From assembly GCA_010028705.1 (NCBI GenBank), contig RHAI01000015.1, positions 1 through 32,220 on the forward strand: a DNA stretch of 32,220 nt, read 5' to 3'. The notes below the pieces were generated by a model, which worked only from the letters and a program-made list of their open reading frames with translations, did no database searches and was not told the DNA's origin. Origin of the DNA: a bacterium. GTDB lineage: Bacteria > Margulisbacteria > Marinamargulisbacteria > SXXA01. A program made the position numbers and the translations under genes. This document shows positions 6,977-15,847 of this stretch, one piece after another. Every line of letters begins with the position of its first letter. Positions within the stretch are counted from its first letter, which is position 1.

Positions 6977-8962
6977 CTTCTCAAAGTCGGCAAACAATTC
7001 ACATTTCGTAGACACATCTCGCAAAAACGACAAACGATTTGAGCGTATGTCCAAATCCGGGTCCATAATCAAAGTCGATTCAAAATAGGCCGGCATAACG
7101 TCGGTCAGAACATGGAAATCATCCAGGGTATGAATGTCGGTCCCAGCCATCCACTGAATCACGGGATCTAAACCGGCCCGTTCATTGGTGTCCAAACGAC
7201 TGGGATCGAACCGGCCAGACGCGGAGCGACCTAATCGAGACACTCGGATCACTGTCTCCGTGATTAGTTTCAGTCGGGGATCAGAGATTCTCGACTGAAG
7301 ATGGGAGGCCGAATGAGCCATCTGAACCAAGGATCGGTGCGGACTAATTACAGAATCCACGACAGCCGACACAGGGATCATATCAGAGCCAACGCCGTCG
7401 GTTTCAAAAATATAACGAGCGCGATCCATCATAAATGAGATGCAGAGGTCTTGTTTATCACGTCCCGTTCCAAGTCCATCAAATCCCATCGACACCAGAT
7501 CCGTTAACGTCATCGGAATATGTAACCGATGTAGCGCTCGTACGACCGCTAATGCGGCACGCCGAACACCCCATGGATCTTGAGAGCCCGTCGGAATTAA
7601 TCCGTTGGCAAAGCAACTCACGACCGTATCGAGTCGATCGGCTAATGCAAGGGCCGCGCAGACGGGCTGATCAATCCGAATATCACTATCGTACAAATGC
7701 GTTATCGCAGATGATACAGCGCTCGATTCTCCGGATAACTGAGCATAAATCCCACCCATTACACCTTGTAATTTAGGTAGCTCTTGAACCATTTGAGACA
7801 CCAGATCGCCCTTCGATAACTGAGCCGCTCGGACGCTGTCGACCCGATCCGCCCCAATCCACTGCGCAAAACGATCGGCTAAGGGCATCATTCGCCGCAC
7901 TTTGTCGCCGACCGATCCCAACCCTTTCTGATAGACAATAGCATCTAATTTTTTGACCCAATTATCGTACGAATTATTCCGATCTTCATTCCAAAAGAAT
8001 TTAACATCCTCAAGTCGAGCACGCAGTACCGAATGATTACCACGTTTAATTATCGCCTCATTGGCAGGAGTCACAGAGTCGGCAATAATGAGGTAACGAT
8101 CGGTCAACTGACCGTCAATAATCGCCGGAAAATACTTCTGATTTTTTTGTATACATTCAACAACCGCCGGGGCAGGAAGGGTCATATGATCTGAATCGAT
8201 AGCCCCCCAGATGGGCACGGGCCACTCGGTCAAAAAGACCACTTCCTCCAGCAAGGTGACATCATAATGAATACGGTTTAAATCTAACTCATTACGAATA
8301 ATGTCGCGACGCCCAGCGGGAAGTACATTGACATAATGATCGTTTAAAATTGTGACGTAATCGGAGGCCGATGTAATCGTCGCCTCGCGATACGACCCTA
8401 AAAATCGATGGGTACGAGTCATAGCACCAGACCGAATACCCAAAAACTCTACTGGGACATGCCGATCCCCTAATAAGCTGACAATCCAGTGAACAGGGCG
8501 GATAAATGGGCCGTACCCATCGCCCCATTTCATTGCAATGGGTAAGGAAATGCCTGAAACTACGGAAGTCGCAATGGATCCGAGGATATCCACAGTGGGT
8601 CGGGAGGGAATCGTAGTATAACTCACGATATAGTGTTTATCGCCCTCAGCTTCGACAACAAAATCGGTGACATTATTTTTCCTTAAAAATCCAGCGCCAG
8701 CAGGAGTCAGTTCGTTCGCCTCGGTGAACGCCACTGACCGGATTGGTCCGCGTATCCGATGAGATATCTGAGCCGACTCGTCAGCCATACCGTGTATTAA
8801 CGTGGCAATCCGACGATAGGTCCCCACAACCTCGACATCTTGATACTCAATATGAGCCGTATTCAAGGCGTCCATCCACCGGGACCGAAGCTCAGCAATC
8901 AACCCCGGAATAAATCGTGCCGGTATTTCCTCAAATCCTAATTCCAGCAGATAGATGGTCAT
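6944..8962 (-). CDS. glyS: Glycyl-tRNA synthetase beta subunit
   Basis: Large tRNA-binding subunit of the heterotetrameric (alpha2beta2) glycyl-tRNA synthetase found in most bacteria. The N-terminus [15 protein letters not shown] matches the family opening (LLEIGxEELPA). Internal blocks [42 protein letters not shown] and [19 protein letters not shown] are characteristic. The C-terminal ~110 residues form the helical DALR anticodon-binding domain. At 672 residues it has normal length. Its ATG overlaps the glyQ stop (ATGA), keeping the subunits stoichiometrically coupled, and a terminator hairpin sits inside its last codons. Confidence 0.96.
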   Translation of the reverse strand: MTIYLLELGFEEIPARFIPGLIAELRSRWMDALNTAHIEYQDVEVVGTYRRIATLIHGMADESAQISHRIRGPIRSVAFTEANELTPAGAGFLRKNNVTDFVVEAEGDKHYIVSYTTIPSRPTVDILGSIATSVVSGISLPIAMKWGDGYGPFIRPVHWIVSLLGDRHVPVEFLGIRSGAMTRTHRFLGSYREATITSASDYVTILNDHYVNVLPAGRRDIIRNELDLNRIHYDVTLLEEVVFLTEWPVPIWGAIDSDHMTLPAPAVVECIQKNQKYFPAIIDGQLTDRYLIIADSVTPANEAIIKRGNHSVLRARLEDVKFFWNEDRNNSYDNWVKKLDAIVYQKGLGSVGDKVRRMMPLADRFAQWIGADRVDSVRAAQLSKGDLVSQMVQELPKLQGVMGGIYAQLSGESSAVSSAITHLYDSDIRIDQPVCAALALADRLDTVVSCFANGLIPTGSQDPWGVRRAALAVVRALHRLHIPMTLTDLVSMGFDGLGTGRDKQDLCISFMMDRARYIFETDGVGSDMIPVSAVVDSVISPHRSLVQMAHSASHLQSRISDPRLKLITETVIRVSRLGRSASGRFDPSRLDTNERAGLDPVIQWMAGTDIHTLDDFHVLTDVMPAYFESTLIMDPDLDIRSNRLSFLRDVSTKCELFADFEKLSPALGGAQN

Positions 8963-9825
8963 ACCTCGACCGGGTGAGCCAAATACGCTTCAGCACATTT
9001 TTTGGCTAGCTTTCGAATACGTAATATATAGGCCATTCGCTCAGTAACTGAAATTGCCCCGCGGGCATCCAGAAGGTTAAACGTATGGGAACATTTTAGG
9101 CAGAAATCATAGGCTGGAGACACCAATTTATGTGCAATTAGCTCGTTACATTCGGCCTCTGCCAGCTCAAACTGAGTGACCAATCGATCAACCGATGCAT
9201 GGGTAAAATTATAGTGGCAATAGTCAACTTCGGATTGTCGATAGATGTCGCCGTATGTGACCAATCCGTTTCGGGATTCTTTCCAAATAATATCGTAAAC
9301 CGATGTCTTATTTTGAATAAACATCGCTAAACGCTCCAATCCGTAGGTAACCTCAACTGAGATCGGATTTAAATCTAGCCCCCCACACTGTTGGAAGTAA
9401 GTAAACTGCGTCACCTCCATCCCATCCAACCACACTTCCCACCCAACACCCCATGCGCCTAATGTCGGACTTTCCCAATTGTCTTCAACAAACCGAATAT
9501 CATGATCCTGTCGCGAAATACCCAGGGATTCCAAGCTTCCAATATACAAGTCCTGGATATCAAAGGGGGACGGTTTTAGCACCACCTGAAATTGAAAATA
9601 ATGCTGAAGCCGATTTGGGTTATCCGCGTAACGCCCATCCGTTGGCCGACGGGATGGCTCTACGTAAGCAACGTTCCAAGGCGTAGTCCCCAGGACACGT
9701 AAAAACGTGTGAGGACTCATTGTCCCGGCCCCTTTTTCAGTATCATAGGGCTGCAATACTACGCAGCCCCGGTCACTCCAGTAGGTCTGTAGTGTCAAAA
9801 TAATGTCTTGAAACGAACGTGTCAT
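8959..9825 (-). CDS. glyQ: Glycyl-tRNA synthetase alpha subunit
   Basis: Catalytic class II subunit that forms glycyl-adenylate and, with GlyS, charges tRNA-Gly. The strongly conserved block is visible from residue 12: [21 protein letters not shown], then [45 protein letters not shown] and [20 protein letters not shown]. At 288 residues it has family length. No Shine-Dalgarno precedes the ATG; a consensus -10 hexamer lies only ten bases before it, so the message may be nearly leaderless. It overlaps glyS by ATGA. Confidence 0.97.
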   Translation of the reverse strand: MTRSFQDIILTLQTYWSDRGCVVLQPYDTEKGAGTMSPHTFLRVLGTTPWNVAYVEPSRRPTDGRYADNPNRLQHYFQFQVVLKPSPFDIQDLYIGSLESLGISRQDHDIRFVEDNWESPTLGAWGVGWEVWLDGMEVTQFTYFQQCGGLDLNPISVEVTYGLERLAMFIQNKTSVYDIIWKESRNGLVTYGDIYRQSEVDYCHYNFTHASVDRLVTQFELAEAECNELIAHKLVSPAYDFCLKCSHTFNLLDARGAISVTERMAYILRIRKLAKKCAEAYLAHPVEV

Positions 9826-9835
9826 ATGATGCGGG

Positions 9836-9864
9836 ATTATACGTGAGCGCCGATGAATCGTCGA
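9836..9864 (-). promoter_or_regulatory. Predicted sigma-70-type promoter of glyQS
   Basis: On the minus strand, TCGACG (9864-9859, 4/6 match to TTGACA) is followed after exactly 17 bases by TATAAT (9841-9836, a perfect -10). The predicted start of transcription, about 9829, is four bases before the glyQ ATG. The -35 abuts the mnmE stop codon. Together with the terminator at 6938-6976 this defines glyQS as its own transcription unit. Confidence 0.6.
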
Positions 9865-11226
9865 TTATTTTCCGACACAAAATCGCGAAAAAATACCATC
9901 AAGGACCGCCTCGTTGAATGTGTCGCCAGTTATTTCACCTAAATGAAGTATCGCCTGGCGCAAATCAAACGCAAAACAATCGTCATTGGGCGCGACACGC
10001 ATATCCCGGCAAATCGACTGCAAATGGTCCCTCACGATTCCGACGCAGCTTTGCTGCCGAATATTACACATCAAGTCGAGATCGACTGCATCTAACTGGC
10101 GAATAAAACGATCATGTAAAAAGGCCTTGAACGCATCGATCCCATCCCCCGACCGACACGAAATTCGGCACACTGGCCACCGGTCATGGGGGTTGATGGC
10201 CGTGATATCACAGCGTTGTTTTTTATCGGATTTATTGAGACAAATCACCCCATTTCTTAACCGCAACAATTTCAGAATATCGGTATCCTCTGAACGTACA
10301 GCCGTGCTGTGGTCAACCACCCAAACGACCAAATCCGCTTGTCGTATCAGTGATCGCACTCGTTTTACTCCTAATAATTCTACCGGGTCATCCGTCTCTC
10401 GAATTCCAGCGGTATCAATAAATTCGAACCGAACGCCGCCCAGCTCAGTATGAACCGTAATAAAATCACGGGTTGTGCCGGGAATAGAAGAAACAATGGC
10501 GCGATCTTCCCCAGCCAACCGATTCATCAGGGATGACTTTCCAGCATTAGGACGACCGACAATCACACACTTAATACCCGAGGTAATCCATTTTCCAAAA
10601 TCTTTTTGATTCTGTGTGTGTTCCAACATCCGGTCAATTTCGGATAGGCGGCGCATCGTATCATCACGATTAATAGGTTCAATTTCGTCGGGAAAATCAA
10701 GTGACCCTTCGACATGTTCAAGAATTTCCATTAACTGAGTCCGTATGCCGGCCATTCGACGGTACAATCCCCCATTTAAATGATTAAGGGCCACCGCATG
10801 GCCTCGATCACTCGACGTATGGATCATGTCAATCACTGATTCGGCCTTCGTCAAATCGAGTTTGCCGTTCACAAAGGCGCGGCGAGTAAATTCCCCTGGA
10901 GCGGCCATTCGACACCCTAAACGTACCAACTCCTGAGTCACTCGCTTTAATATATGGACCGACCCGTGGAGGTGAAACTCAATCACATCTTCACCGGTAT
11001 ACGATCGAGGTGCCTTAAAAAATGCAACGCATCCGTCATCCAACGGCTCCCCTGAAAATGGGGAAGACAGGCGAACGTGCCGAATGGTATTGGGTTTAAA
11101 ACGCGTCGATGGTGACAAAAACCTGGAGGCCATAGCCCGTGCATCTGGCCCTGAGACTCGGATAACCCCCACCCCGCCAACCCCTAGGGGAGTGGCGATT
11201 GCGGTGATCGTGTCACCGAGATTCAT
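9865..11226 (-). CDS. mnmE: tRNA modification GTPase MnmE
   Basis: With MnmG it installs (c)mnm5 groups at U34 of tRNAs. The N-terminal domain starts with GDTITAIATPLGVGGVGVIR. The inserted G domain carries GRPNAGKS (residues 224-231), GTTRD (250-254), DTAG (271-274) and NKSD (331-334). The C-terminus ends in FSRFCVGK, the conserved C-[IV]-G-K tail with its functional Cys. I chose the ATG at 11226, giving 453 residues, because the family begins right there. An in-frame extension to 11352 would add 42 residues overlapping the jag gene. The start overlaps the end of jag by 14 bases. This is the usual last member of the rpmH cluster. Confidence 0.95.
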   Translation of the reverse strand: MNLGDTITAIATPLGVGGVGVIRVSGPDARAMASRFLSPSTRFKPNTIRHVRLSSPFSGEPLDDGCVAFFKAPRSYTGEDVIEFHLHGSVHILKRVTQELVRLGCRMAAPGEFTRRAFVNGKLDLTKAESVIDMIHTSSDRGHAVALNHLNGGLYRRMAGIRTQLMEILEHVEGSLDFPDEIEPINRDDTMRRLSEIDRMLEHTQNQKDFGKWITSGIKCVIVGRPNAGKSSLMNRLAGEDRAIVSSIPGTTRDFITVHTELGGVRFEFIDTAGIRETDDPVELLGVKRVRSLIRQADLVVWVVDHSTAVRSEDTDILKLLRLRNGVICLNKSDKKQRCDITAINPHDRWPVCRISCRSGDGIDAFKAFLHDRFIRQLDAVDLDLMCNIRQQSCVGIVRDHLQSICRDMRVAPNDDCFAFDLRQAILHLGEITGDTFNEAVLDGIFSRFCVGK

Positions 11227-11869
11227 TAGGTTGCGATTTTGGCCCTCGTTTTTCGACAACAACATGGCGGTAGGATCCATTCCCAGTACTAAACGTCCGA
11301 ACACGGGAATCCGCTTCAAAAATAAGATGGACCAACCGACGCTCAGCGGCATTCATGGGACGCATACTCACGCGGGAATTTTTTGTAAGGACCGAATTTA
11401 GAGCCTTCTCAGCTTGAGCGCGAATTTGCTCTTCACGCCGTTTTTTATAGTCTTCAGTATTAATCGACACCCGAACGTTCAGATTAAATTTTTTAAAAAT
11501 CATCGCACGTATCAACGTTTGCAGCGCGTCGAGTGTCATCCCATCTTTCCCGATTAATCGTGACGATTGCGCCGCCCCCATCACTTCGAGGCTTAATTCA
11601 TCCCCAGCCTGATCGAGCACAATTACTATTCCACCAAAACTAAGATCAAGAATCGACTTTAGGCGTTCGGCCCCATACTGAGCGATGTCATCCGGAACGT
11701 TCTCCATTGTCGGTACACGTGGAGTCGAAGTTCGGGGCACGGTCCCAACAGGGGCCGATGAATGCCCCGGAAGGTCGCCAAAGGTTGCCGTTGGACTCTC
11801 CACGTCTGATTTAGGAGCGTCAGAAATCAAATTTTTAATAAACCCAATAAACCCTTGTCGTTCTGCCAT
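11213..11869 (-). CDS. jag: Jag/KhpB-type RNA-binding protein (KH-R3H)
   Basis: RNA-binding protein encoded beside yidC in many bacteria; in Firmicutes (Jag/KhpB/EloR) it influences cell elongation and division. The KH domain carries the GxxG loop GKDG at residues 107-110 (SSRLIGKDGMTLDALQ). The R3H domain at about 170-210 has the Arg-x3-His core at R177/H181. The N-terminal ~60 residues are Pro/Ser/Thr-rich linker, and I do not see a clear Jag-N domain, so it may be a shortened form. AAGGA nine bases before the ATG supports the start. At 218 residues it lies between yidC and mnmE, the canonical order. Confidence 0.92.
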   Translation of the reverse strand: MAERQGFIGFIKNLISDAPKSDVESPTATFGDLPGHSSAPVGTVPRTSTPRVPTMENVPDDIAQYGAERLKSILDLSFGGIVIVLDQAGDELSLEVMGAAQSSRLIGKDGMTLDALQTLIRAMIFKKFNLNVRVSINTEDYKKRREEQIRAQAEKALNSVLTKNSRVSMRPMNAAERRLVHLIFEADSRVRTFSTGNGSYRHVVVEKRGPKSQPNESR

Positions 11870-11884
11870 CGTATGTATTCCTTT

Positions 11885-12583
11885 CTAATCGATCCGCTTT
11901 GCTGTTGTTACGGTTACGGTAATTGCATCACCATCGGACCCGTTTGTCGGTTTTAACATTATATATTGCTGGATATTCGAAAAAATCTGTTGGGCCGCCC
12001 AATAAATTAGGACCCCGGCCGGCATTTTTAAAGAAATAAAGCCCATAATAACTGGCATAAACATAAACACAGCTTTTTGAGTGGGATCCATCGTCATCAT
12101 ACGTTGAGACAAAAACGTACTAACGGCAATAACCACCGGCAAAATAAACCATGGATCAGGATGCGCCAGATTGGTTAGCCAAAACGGAAACATTCCAGCC
12201 TTAATCCCAGGTGTTGCTAAAATAGCCTTAAACGCATCCCCATTAATTGTTCGGTATATCCCGAAAAAAAACGGGAGTTGGATCAATATGGGGAGACATC
12301 CCCCCAAGGGGTTGGCTTTATTTTCCCGCCATACCCGCAAAATTTCGGCCTGCATTTTTTCGGGCTGATCTTTAAGCTCATCTTGAATACGTTTTATCTC
12401 TGGTTGAATTTTTTGAGAGATTTTCATTGCCTCAAACTGCTTTTTACTTAATGGAAAAAAGGCGAGCTTAATGGCCAATGTCAACAAAATTATCGCGATT
12501 CCGTAATTTGGGTACAAATGATGATACGAAAAATTCAAAAAAGGGAGCATCAGATGTGAAGCAAGAAAGTCAAAAATACCCAT
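11885..12583 (-). CDS. yidC: Membrane protein insertase YidC/Oxa1 (short form)
   Basis: Inserts and folds inner-membrane proteins, alone or with SecYEG. The family core is clear: YPNYGIAIILLTLAIKLAFF, the charged coiled hairpin QKIQPEIKRIQDELKD, NPLGGCLPILIQLPFFFGIY, and the C-terminal KMPAGVLIYWAAQQIFSNIQ. At 232 residues it lacks the large periplasmic domain of Gram-negative YidC and has no lipobox signal. The conserved Arg of the hydrophilic groove, in the first core helix before the FPL/YPL motif, appears as Lys39 here; the charge is kept. The gene follows yidD after four bases. AGGAG lies at the end of yidD, 12 bases upstream, a long spacing. Confidence 0.94.
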   Translation of the reverse strand: MGIFDFLASHLMLPFLNFSYHHLYPNYGIAIILLTLAIKLAFFPLSKKQFEAMKISQKIQPEIKRIQDELKDQPEKMQAEILRVWRENKANPLGGCLPILIQLPFFFGIYRTINGDAFKAILATPGIKAGMFPFWLTNLAHPDPWFILPVVIAVSTFLSQRMMTMDPTQKAVFMFMPVIMGFISLKMPAGVLIYWAAQQIFSNIQQYIMLKPTNGSDGDAITVTVTTAKRID

Positions 12584-12587
12584 AAAT

Positions 12588-12803
12588 TTATTTTTCTCCT
12601 ACTGGATCCAATCCGCCCGGATGGAACGGATGACATTTAATAAGTCGCCGAAGCGATCGATAACTACCTTCAAAAATACCAAACCGTTGAATTGCCGTCA
12701 CGGCATATTCTGAACAACTGGGATAAAATCGACATCTGGGCCCCAACATTCGTGAAATTGATCCCTGATATATCCGAATTAAAGCAATCACCCAGCGACT
12801 CAT
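12588..12803 (-). CDS. yidD: Membrane protein insertion efficiency factor YidD
   Basis: Small amphipathic protein (UPF0161) thought to assist YidC-dependent insertion. Its 71 residues include all family hallmarks: [21 protein letters not shown] with the two conserved Cys, FG-x-F-G-like [23 protein letters not shown] and the terminal DPV. The start overlaps the rnpA stop as ATGA, and yidC follows four bases later. Confidence 0.95.
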   Translation of the reverse strand: MSRWVIALIRIYQGSISRMLGPRCRFYPSCSEYAVTAIQRFGIFEGSYRSLRRLIKCHPFHPGGLDPVGEK

Positions 12804-13159
12804 CCCGTAACTATCGTTGCGACTCTCGCCATGGCGCCCTTCACCGCATCTTTGAGTTTGGGAAACGGGACGCTAAGTGCGTGGGTCTTTGCAACAAAAA
12901 CCATCCCAGGAACAGAGGCGTCAAGGTGGGGGGCGACCAAGCGATAGGCTTCCCGGATACGCCGTTTGGATTTATTTCGATCGACTGCTCCACCCACCCG
13001 GCGAGGGGCTGCGAACGCAACCAATCCAATGTCAATTTTAGAGCAGTAATGAAGCCGAAAGTAAGGAGTATCTACTTTTTCCCCCTTACCAAAGATCATT
13101 TCGAAATGAGTCTTTCGAGTGATCCGATATCGCTTTGATAGCGTGTAATGGACGTCCAC
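12800..13159 (-). CDS. rnpA: Ribonuclease P protein component (GTG start)
   Basis: Protein subunit of RNase P, which trims pre-tRNA 5' leaders together with the rnpB RNA (not in this window). The 119 residues contain [20 protein letters not shown] at the N-terminus and the RNR-type motif [14 protein letters not shown] at 60-73; the usual RNR reads RNK here. The start is GTG at 13159, whose first G is also the last base of the rpmH stop (TAGTG). No ATG is available nearby and no good Shine-Dalgarno is seen, so translation probably relies on coupling to rpmH. Confidence 0.93.
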   Translation of the reverse strand: MDVHYTLSKRYRITRKTHFEMIFGKGEKVDTPYFRLHYCSKIDIGLVAFAAPRRVGGAVDRNKSKRRIREAYRLVAPHLDASVPGMVFVAKTHALSVPFPKLKDAVKGAMARVATIVTG

Positions 13160-13293
13160 TACACGCCTATTTTATGACGACCCTTTCGACGGCGTGAATT
13201 TACAACACGACGCCCGCCTACAGTTTTCATTCGCACCAAAAAACCATGGGTGCGGTGACGTTTTCGTTGATTCGGTTGAAACGTACGTTTCAT
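13159..13293 (-). CDS. rpmH: Ribosomal protein bL34
   Basis: A short gene of 44 codons read directly from the sequence. The product begins [18 protein letters not shown], continues [20 protein letters not shown] and ends in RHKIGV, which is textbook bL34. An in-frame ATG also exists at 13299, but GAGGAA (13305-13300) is ideally spaced for the ATG at 13293. First gene of the rpmH-rnpA-yidD-yidC-jag-mnmE cluster. Confidence 0.97.
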   Translation of the reverse strand: MKRTFQPNQRKRHRTHGFLVRMKTVGGRRVVNSRRRKGRHKIGV

Positions 13294-13331
13294 AGTCATT
13301 TCCTCACAAAGTTCAAAATTAAAGGTCGCTC

Positions 13332-13340
13332 ATAGTAACA
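13332..13340 (-). promoter_or_regulatory. Possible extended -10 element of rpmH
   Basis: On the minus strand TGTTACTAT matches an extended -10 (TGn plus hexamer, 4/6 to TATAAT). It would start transcription about 30 bases before the rpmH ATG, leaving room for its GAGGAA site. No good -35 is found at the normal distance, so this is tentative. Confidence 0.3.
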
Positions 13341-13355
13341 GGGTTGGCTCAAAAT

Positions 13356-13370
13356 TACCATAGTGTGGTA
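13356..13370. repeat. Short palindrome between rpmH and cca
   Basis: TACCA and TGGTA form inverted 5-base arms around TAGTG, midway between the divergent rpmH and cca genes and 11 bases before the cca ATG. It is positioned where an operator could affect both genes. It is short enough to arise by chance. Confidence 0.25.
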
Positions 13371-13381
13371 CCGTCAAACGC

Positions 13382-14668
13382 ATGATCCCAACCCCCATTC
13401 ACACGTTACGGACTAAATTACCGCTAGTCAGTTCGGTCTTGGATACTATTTCGGGCCTGGAAGGGGTTCCGATTATTGTTGGCGGAGCCGTTCGAGACTG
13501 GCTTATGGGGACAGTAGCCAGCGATTTTGACATCGAAATTTTTAACATCAATTCGCTAGAGCATTTAGAATTCCTTTTGAAGCCATTAGGTAAACTTGAG
13601 CTCGTTAGCCATGCATTTGGAGTACTTCGCTACCGGAGCGCCGAAGGAAACGTCGACTTCACCCTGCCAAGAAAAGAACACAAAATTTCTGACGGCCACT
13701 CGGGCTTTTCTGTCGAATTCATCACGGAGTCCAACTTTAAAGACGCCGCTGTACGACGGGATTTTACAATTAATGCGATCGGTATCGACTGGTTGTCCGG
13801 AGCGATTCTGGATCCCTATAACGGGCAAACAGACATTCGCGCACAATGTGTTAAGCATATTAGCCCCGCATTTACTGAGGATCCCGTCCGGGTATTGCGT
13901 GCCGCCCAACTCGTGGCCCGATTGGGGTTTTCGATTGACGGGTCTACTCGCCAGCTGTGTCGATCAATGTCTCTGAAAAGTCTAACAGCACGGAATATTC
14001 TCGAGGAACTAACTAAGATGATCCTATATTCCAAAACCCCATCGACAGGGTTCGACTGCCTTGTCGACCTGGGCGTCGGTAATCAATGGCCAGATTTGGG
14101 GGGATATCACCGTCACATCTACGAGTGGACTTCCGGGCTCGTTGCGTTAGATCGTTGCAAATCAGTGATGAAATATTCGGTTAAAACCATTCGGCTCCCA
14201 ATCGCAGTCTGGCTATTTCCAACCCTTGGGTTGAACGAGAAGGCTCCAATGGACATTGCAAACTCAATGATCGCTCGAATTTTTGAAAACGCGACGCTAC
14301 GGTCATCGATAACGGCACTTCTGCGATCTTGTGATTATATTCGGCAATCAAGTCATCGGATCCCAACGGACGTGTTGCTCAGAAAAACATCCACTCGAGT
14401 GGTCTTACGAGAGGTTACATTGGTTTTATCGATGTTTCCGGACACAGAAAAAATCGCACGGTATATTTTTGCGAGATCATCTGAACTAGGGATATTAGAT
14501 CATGCTCCTGAACCACTGGTCCGCGGCAAAGATTTGGTAGGGATTGGGATTCCCCCGGGACCGCACATAGGCGACATGATCAAGGATTTTTACACCGCGC
14601 AACTCGAAGGGAAAATCACATCCACAGAGGCGGCGTTAACAATCGCGAAAGATCTTTGGGACAGCTAG
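13382..14668 (+). CDS. cca: CCA tRNA nucleotidyltransferase / poly(A) polymerase family
   Basis: Class II nucleotidyltransferase that adds or repairs the tRNA 3' CCA end; poly(A) polymerases of the same fold cannot be excluded. Motifs: GGAVRD at residues 34-39, the metal-binding DFD at 48-50 (ASDFDIEIF), a third carboxylate D92 (VDFTLPR), RRDFTINAI at 125-133, and the nucleotide-selecting EDPVRVLRAAQLVARLGF starting at 166. The C-terminal half is helical, with no clear HD phosphohydrolase motif. At 428 residues it is normal. No Shine-Dalgarno is visible. The gene diverges from rpmH and converges on the ureohydrolase gene 26 bases away, with no obvious terminator between them. Confidence 0.9.
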   Translation: MIPTPIHTLRTKLPLVSSVLDTISGLEGVPIIVGGAVRDWLMGTVASDFDIEIFNINSLEHLEFLLKPLGKLELVSHAFGVLRYRSAEGNVDFTLPRKEHKISDGHSGFSVEFITESNFKDAAVRRDFTINAIGIDWLSGAILDPYNGQTDIRAQCVKHISPAFTEDPVRVLRAAQLVARLGFSIDGSTRQLCRSMSLKSLTARNILEELTKMILYSKTPSTGFDCLVDLGVGNQWPDLGGYHRHIYEWTSGLVALDRCKSVMKYSVKTIRLPIAVWLFPTLGLNEKAPMDIANSMIARIFENATLRSSITALLRSCDYIRQSSHRIPTDVLLRKTSTRVVLREVTLVLSMFPDTEKIARYIFARSSELGILDHAPEPLVRGKDLVGIGIPPGPHIGDMIKDFYTAQLEGKITSTEAALTIAKDLWDS

Positions 14669-14694
14669 GGACGATTCGCTGTTTAAGGGGGTGA

Positions 14695-15732
14695 CTATTG
14701 CCAGTACCCAAATAAGGCATAGAGTAACCGTGCGCCAACGTTTGCATCCCATTCGTCTGCACCAGGACTCACTTCTACTAGATCAATCCCGACAACAGTT
14801 CTACCAGATCTGATGAGTCGTTTAATTAGGTAAACGGCTTCCTCGAGTTGCAACCCTCCGGGAACGGGGGTACCCGTATTGGGGCATAGTGATGGATGCA
14901 ACGCATCAATATCGAAACTGATATACACATGGGTTGGAAGTTTTTCGACAATGCCATCGCACTGAACTTGCCACGGCACACCCGCAAACTGAGAATCTTT
15001 AATCTGATGATCCGTCACGACATGAATACGCGGATTTTCACGGGTAACAACCGCCAATTCCGCCTCACAATAATCGCGAATTCCGACCTGAACTAGGGAG
15101 GTTAATGATGGAATTTCTAACGCGTTATACATAATCGACGCGTGAGAATAGGTGAACCCTTCGTATGCTGATCGCAAATCCATGTGAGCATCAAATTGGA
15201 GCACTCCAAATTCCGGATATCGCCGCCCCACCGATCGCAGTGCACCCAACGACACACTATGATCACCACCTAGGACGATCACTTTTTTACCCAAGCTCAC
15301 CCAATGATCCACCTGACGCTCAAGCTCCGAATGCACAGCCGAACAGGCCTCATTCACCTCAGACTGTCGAGTCGACAATTCACTGTCCCCCGCGATATCA
15401 ATGCCGTCAATCTGGGCGTCAATCAGTTGCTTGGCGATGGGCTTCCACCGATCGCTTTGAGCGTGCCACGTCGTACTAACATCACTCAGCGCTATACCCG
15501 TCTTCCATGCATCTGGAAAATCAGGGTGGTACAAATCGACTTGAGCCGACGCCGCGACGATGGCGTCCGGGCCATCCGCCGTACCATCCCCGTAACTAGT
15601 GGTCACTTCCCACGGTACAGGCACGACAATAGTGCCGGCATTTTCGGTGGTGAAGGGTAGCCCGAATATGCCATTAGCGGATTGTGCGACGGCACTGGGA
15701 TCAAACGTTGCTGATTCGCTCCGATTTAACAT
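14695..15732 (-). CDS. speB: Ureohydrolase, agmatinase/arginase family
   Basis: Binuclear manganese enzyme that releases urea from agmatine, arginine or a related guanidino compound. The metal ligands are all present: H158 in GGDHS, D181/H183/D185 in FDAHMDLR, and D274/D276 in SFDIDALHP. The YSHAS, NTGTPVPGG and VGIDLVEVSPG blocks favour the agmatinase branch, which would make putrescine, but exact substrate is inferred. At 345 residues it is longer than usual (about 300). The extra sequence lies around residues 85-130, before the GGDHS motif. There is no Shine-Dalgarno; a promoter sits right against the ATG. Confidence 0.85.
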   Translation of the reverse strand: MLNRSESATFDPSAVAQSANGIFGLPFTTENAGTIVVPVPWEVTTSYGDGTADGPDAIVAASAQVDLYHPDFPDAWKTGIALSDVSTTWHAQSDRWKPIAKQLIDAQIDGIDIAGDSELSTRQSEVNEACSAVHSELERQVDHWVSLGKKVIVLGGDHSVSLGALRSVGRRYPEFGVLQFDAHMDLRSAYEGFTYSHASIMYNALEIPSLTSLVQVGIRDYCEAELAVVTRENPRIHVVTDHQIKDSQFAGVPWQVQCDGIVEKLPTHVYISFDIDALHPSLCPNTGTPVPGGLQLEEAVYLIKRLIRSGRTVVGIDLVEVSPGADEWDANVGARLLYALFGYWQ

Positions 15733-15740
15733 GAGACCCG

Positions 15741-15769
15741 AGTGTACAAAATCGAGCGCTTATCGCCAA
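15741..15769 (-). promoter_or_regulatory. Predicted promoter of the ureohydrolase gene
   Basis: On the minus strand, TTGGCG (15769-15764, 4/6) is followed after exactly 17 bases by TACACT (15746-15741, 4/6). The predicted transcription start, about 15734, is two bases before the ATG at 15732, so the message would be essentially leaderless. Confidence 0.45.
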
Positions 15770-15827
15770 CTATTTAGTCAATTTTACGTATGTTCTACCA
15801 ATGAAAATTTGGTTTTAGAAAGCAACC

Positions 15828-15833
15828 TATAGT
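15828..15833 (+). promoter_or_regulatory. Possible -10 element of the lipoprotein gene
   Basis: TATAGT (5/6 to TATAAT) lies 14 bases before the ATG at 15848. Transcription would start around 15840, leaving about eight untranslated bases and no Shine-Dalgarno. No convincing -35 is seen. Confidence 0.3.
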
Positions 15834-15847
15834 GTTAAGCTTAAGCT

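Noticed and set aside
9986-10453. 155-residue plus-strand reading frame inside mnmE
   Set aside because: Antisense shadow of a clearly conserved gene; no promoter or ribosome site.
11227-11352. 42-residue N-terminal extension of MnmE
   Set aside because: It overlaps the jag coding sequence in another frame, and the MnmE family starts at the ATG at 11226 (GDTITAIATP).
13294-13381. DnaA boxes or replication origin beside rpmH
   Set aside because: No TTATCCACA-like cluster or AT-rich unwinding element in the 88-base gap.
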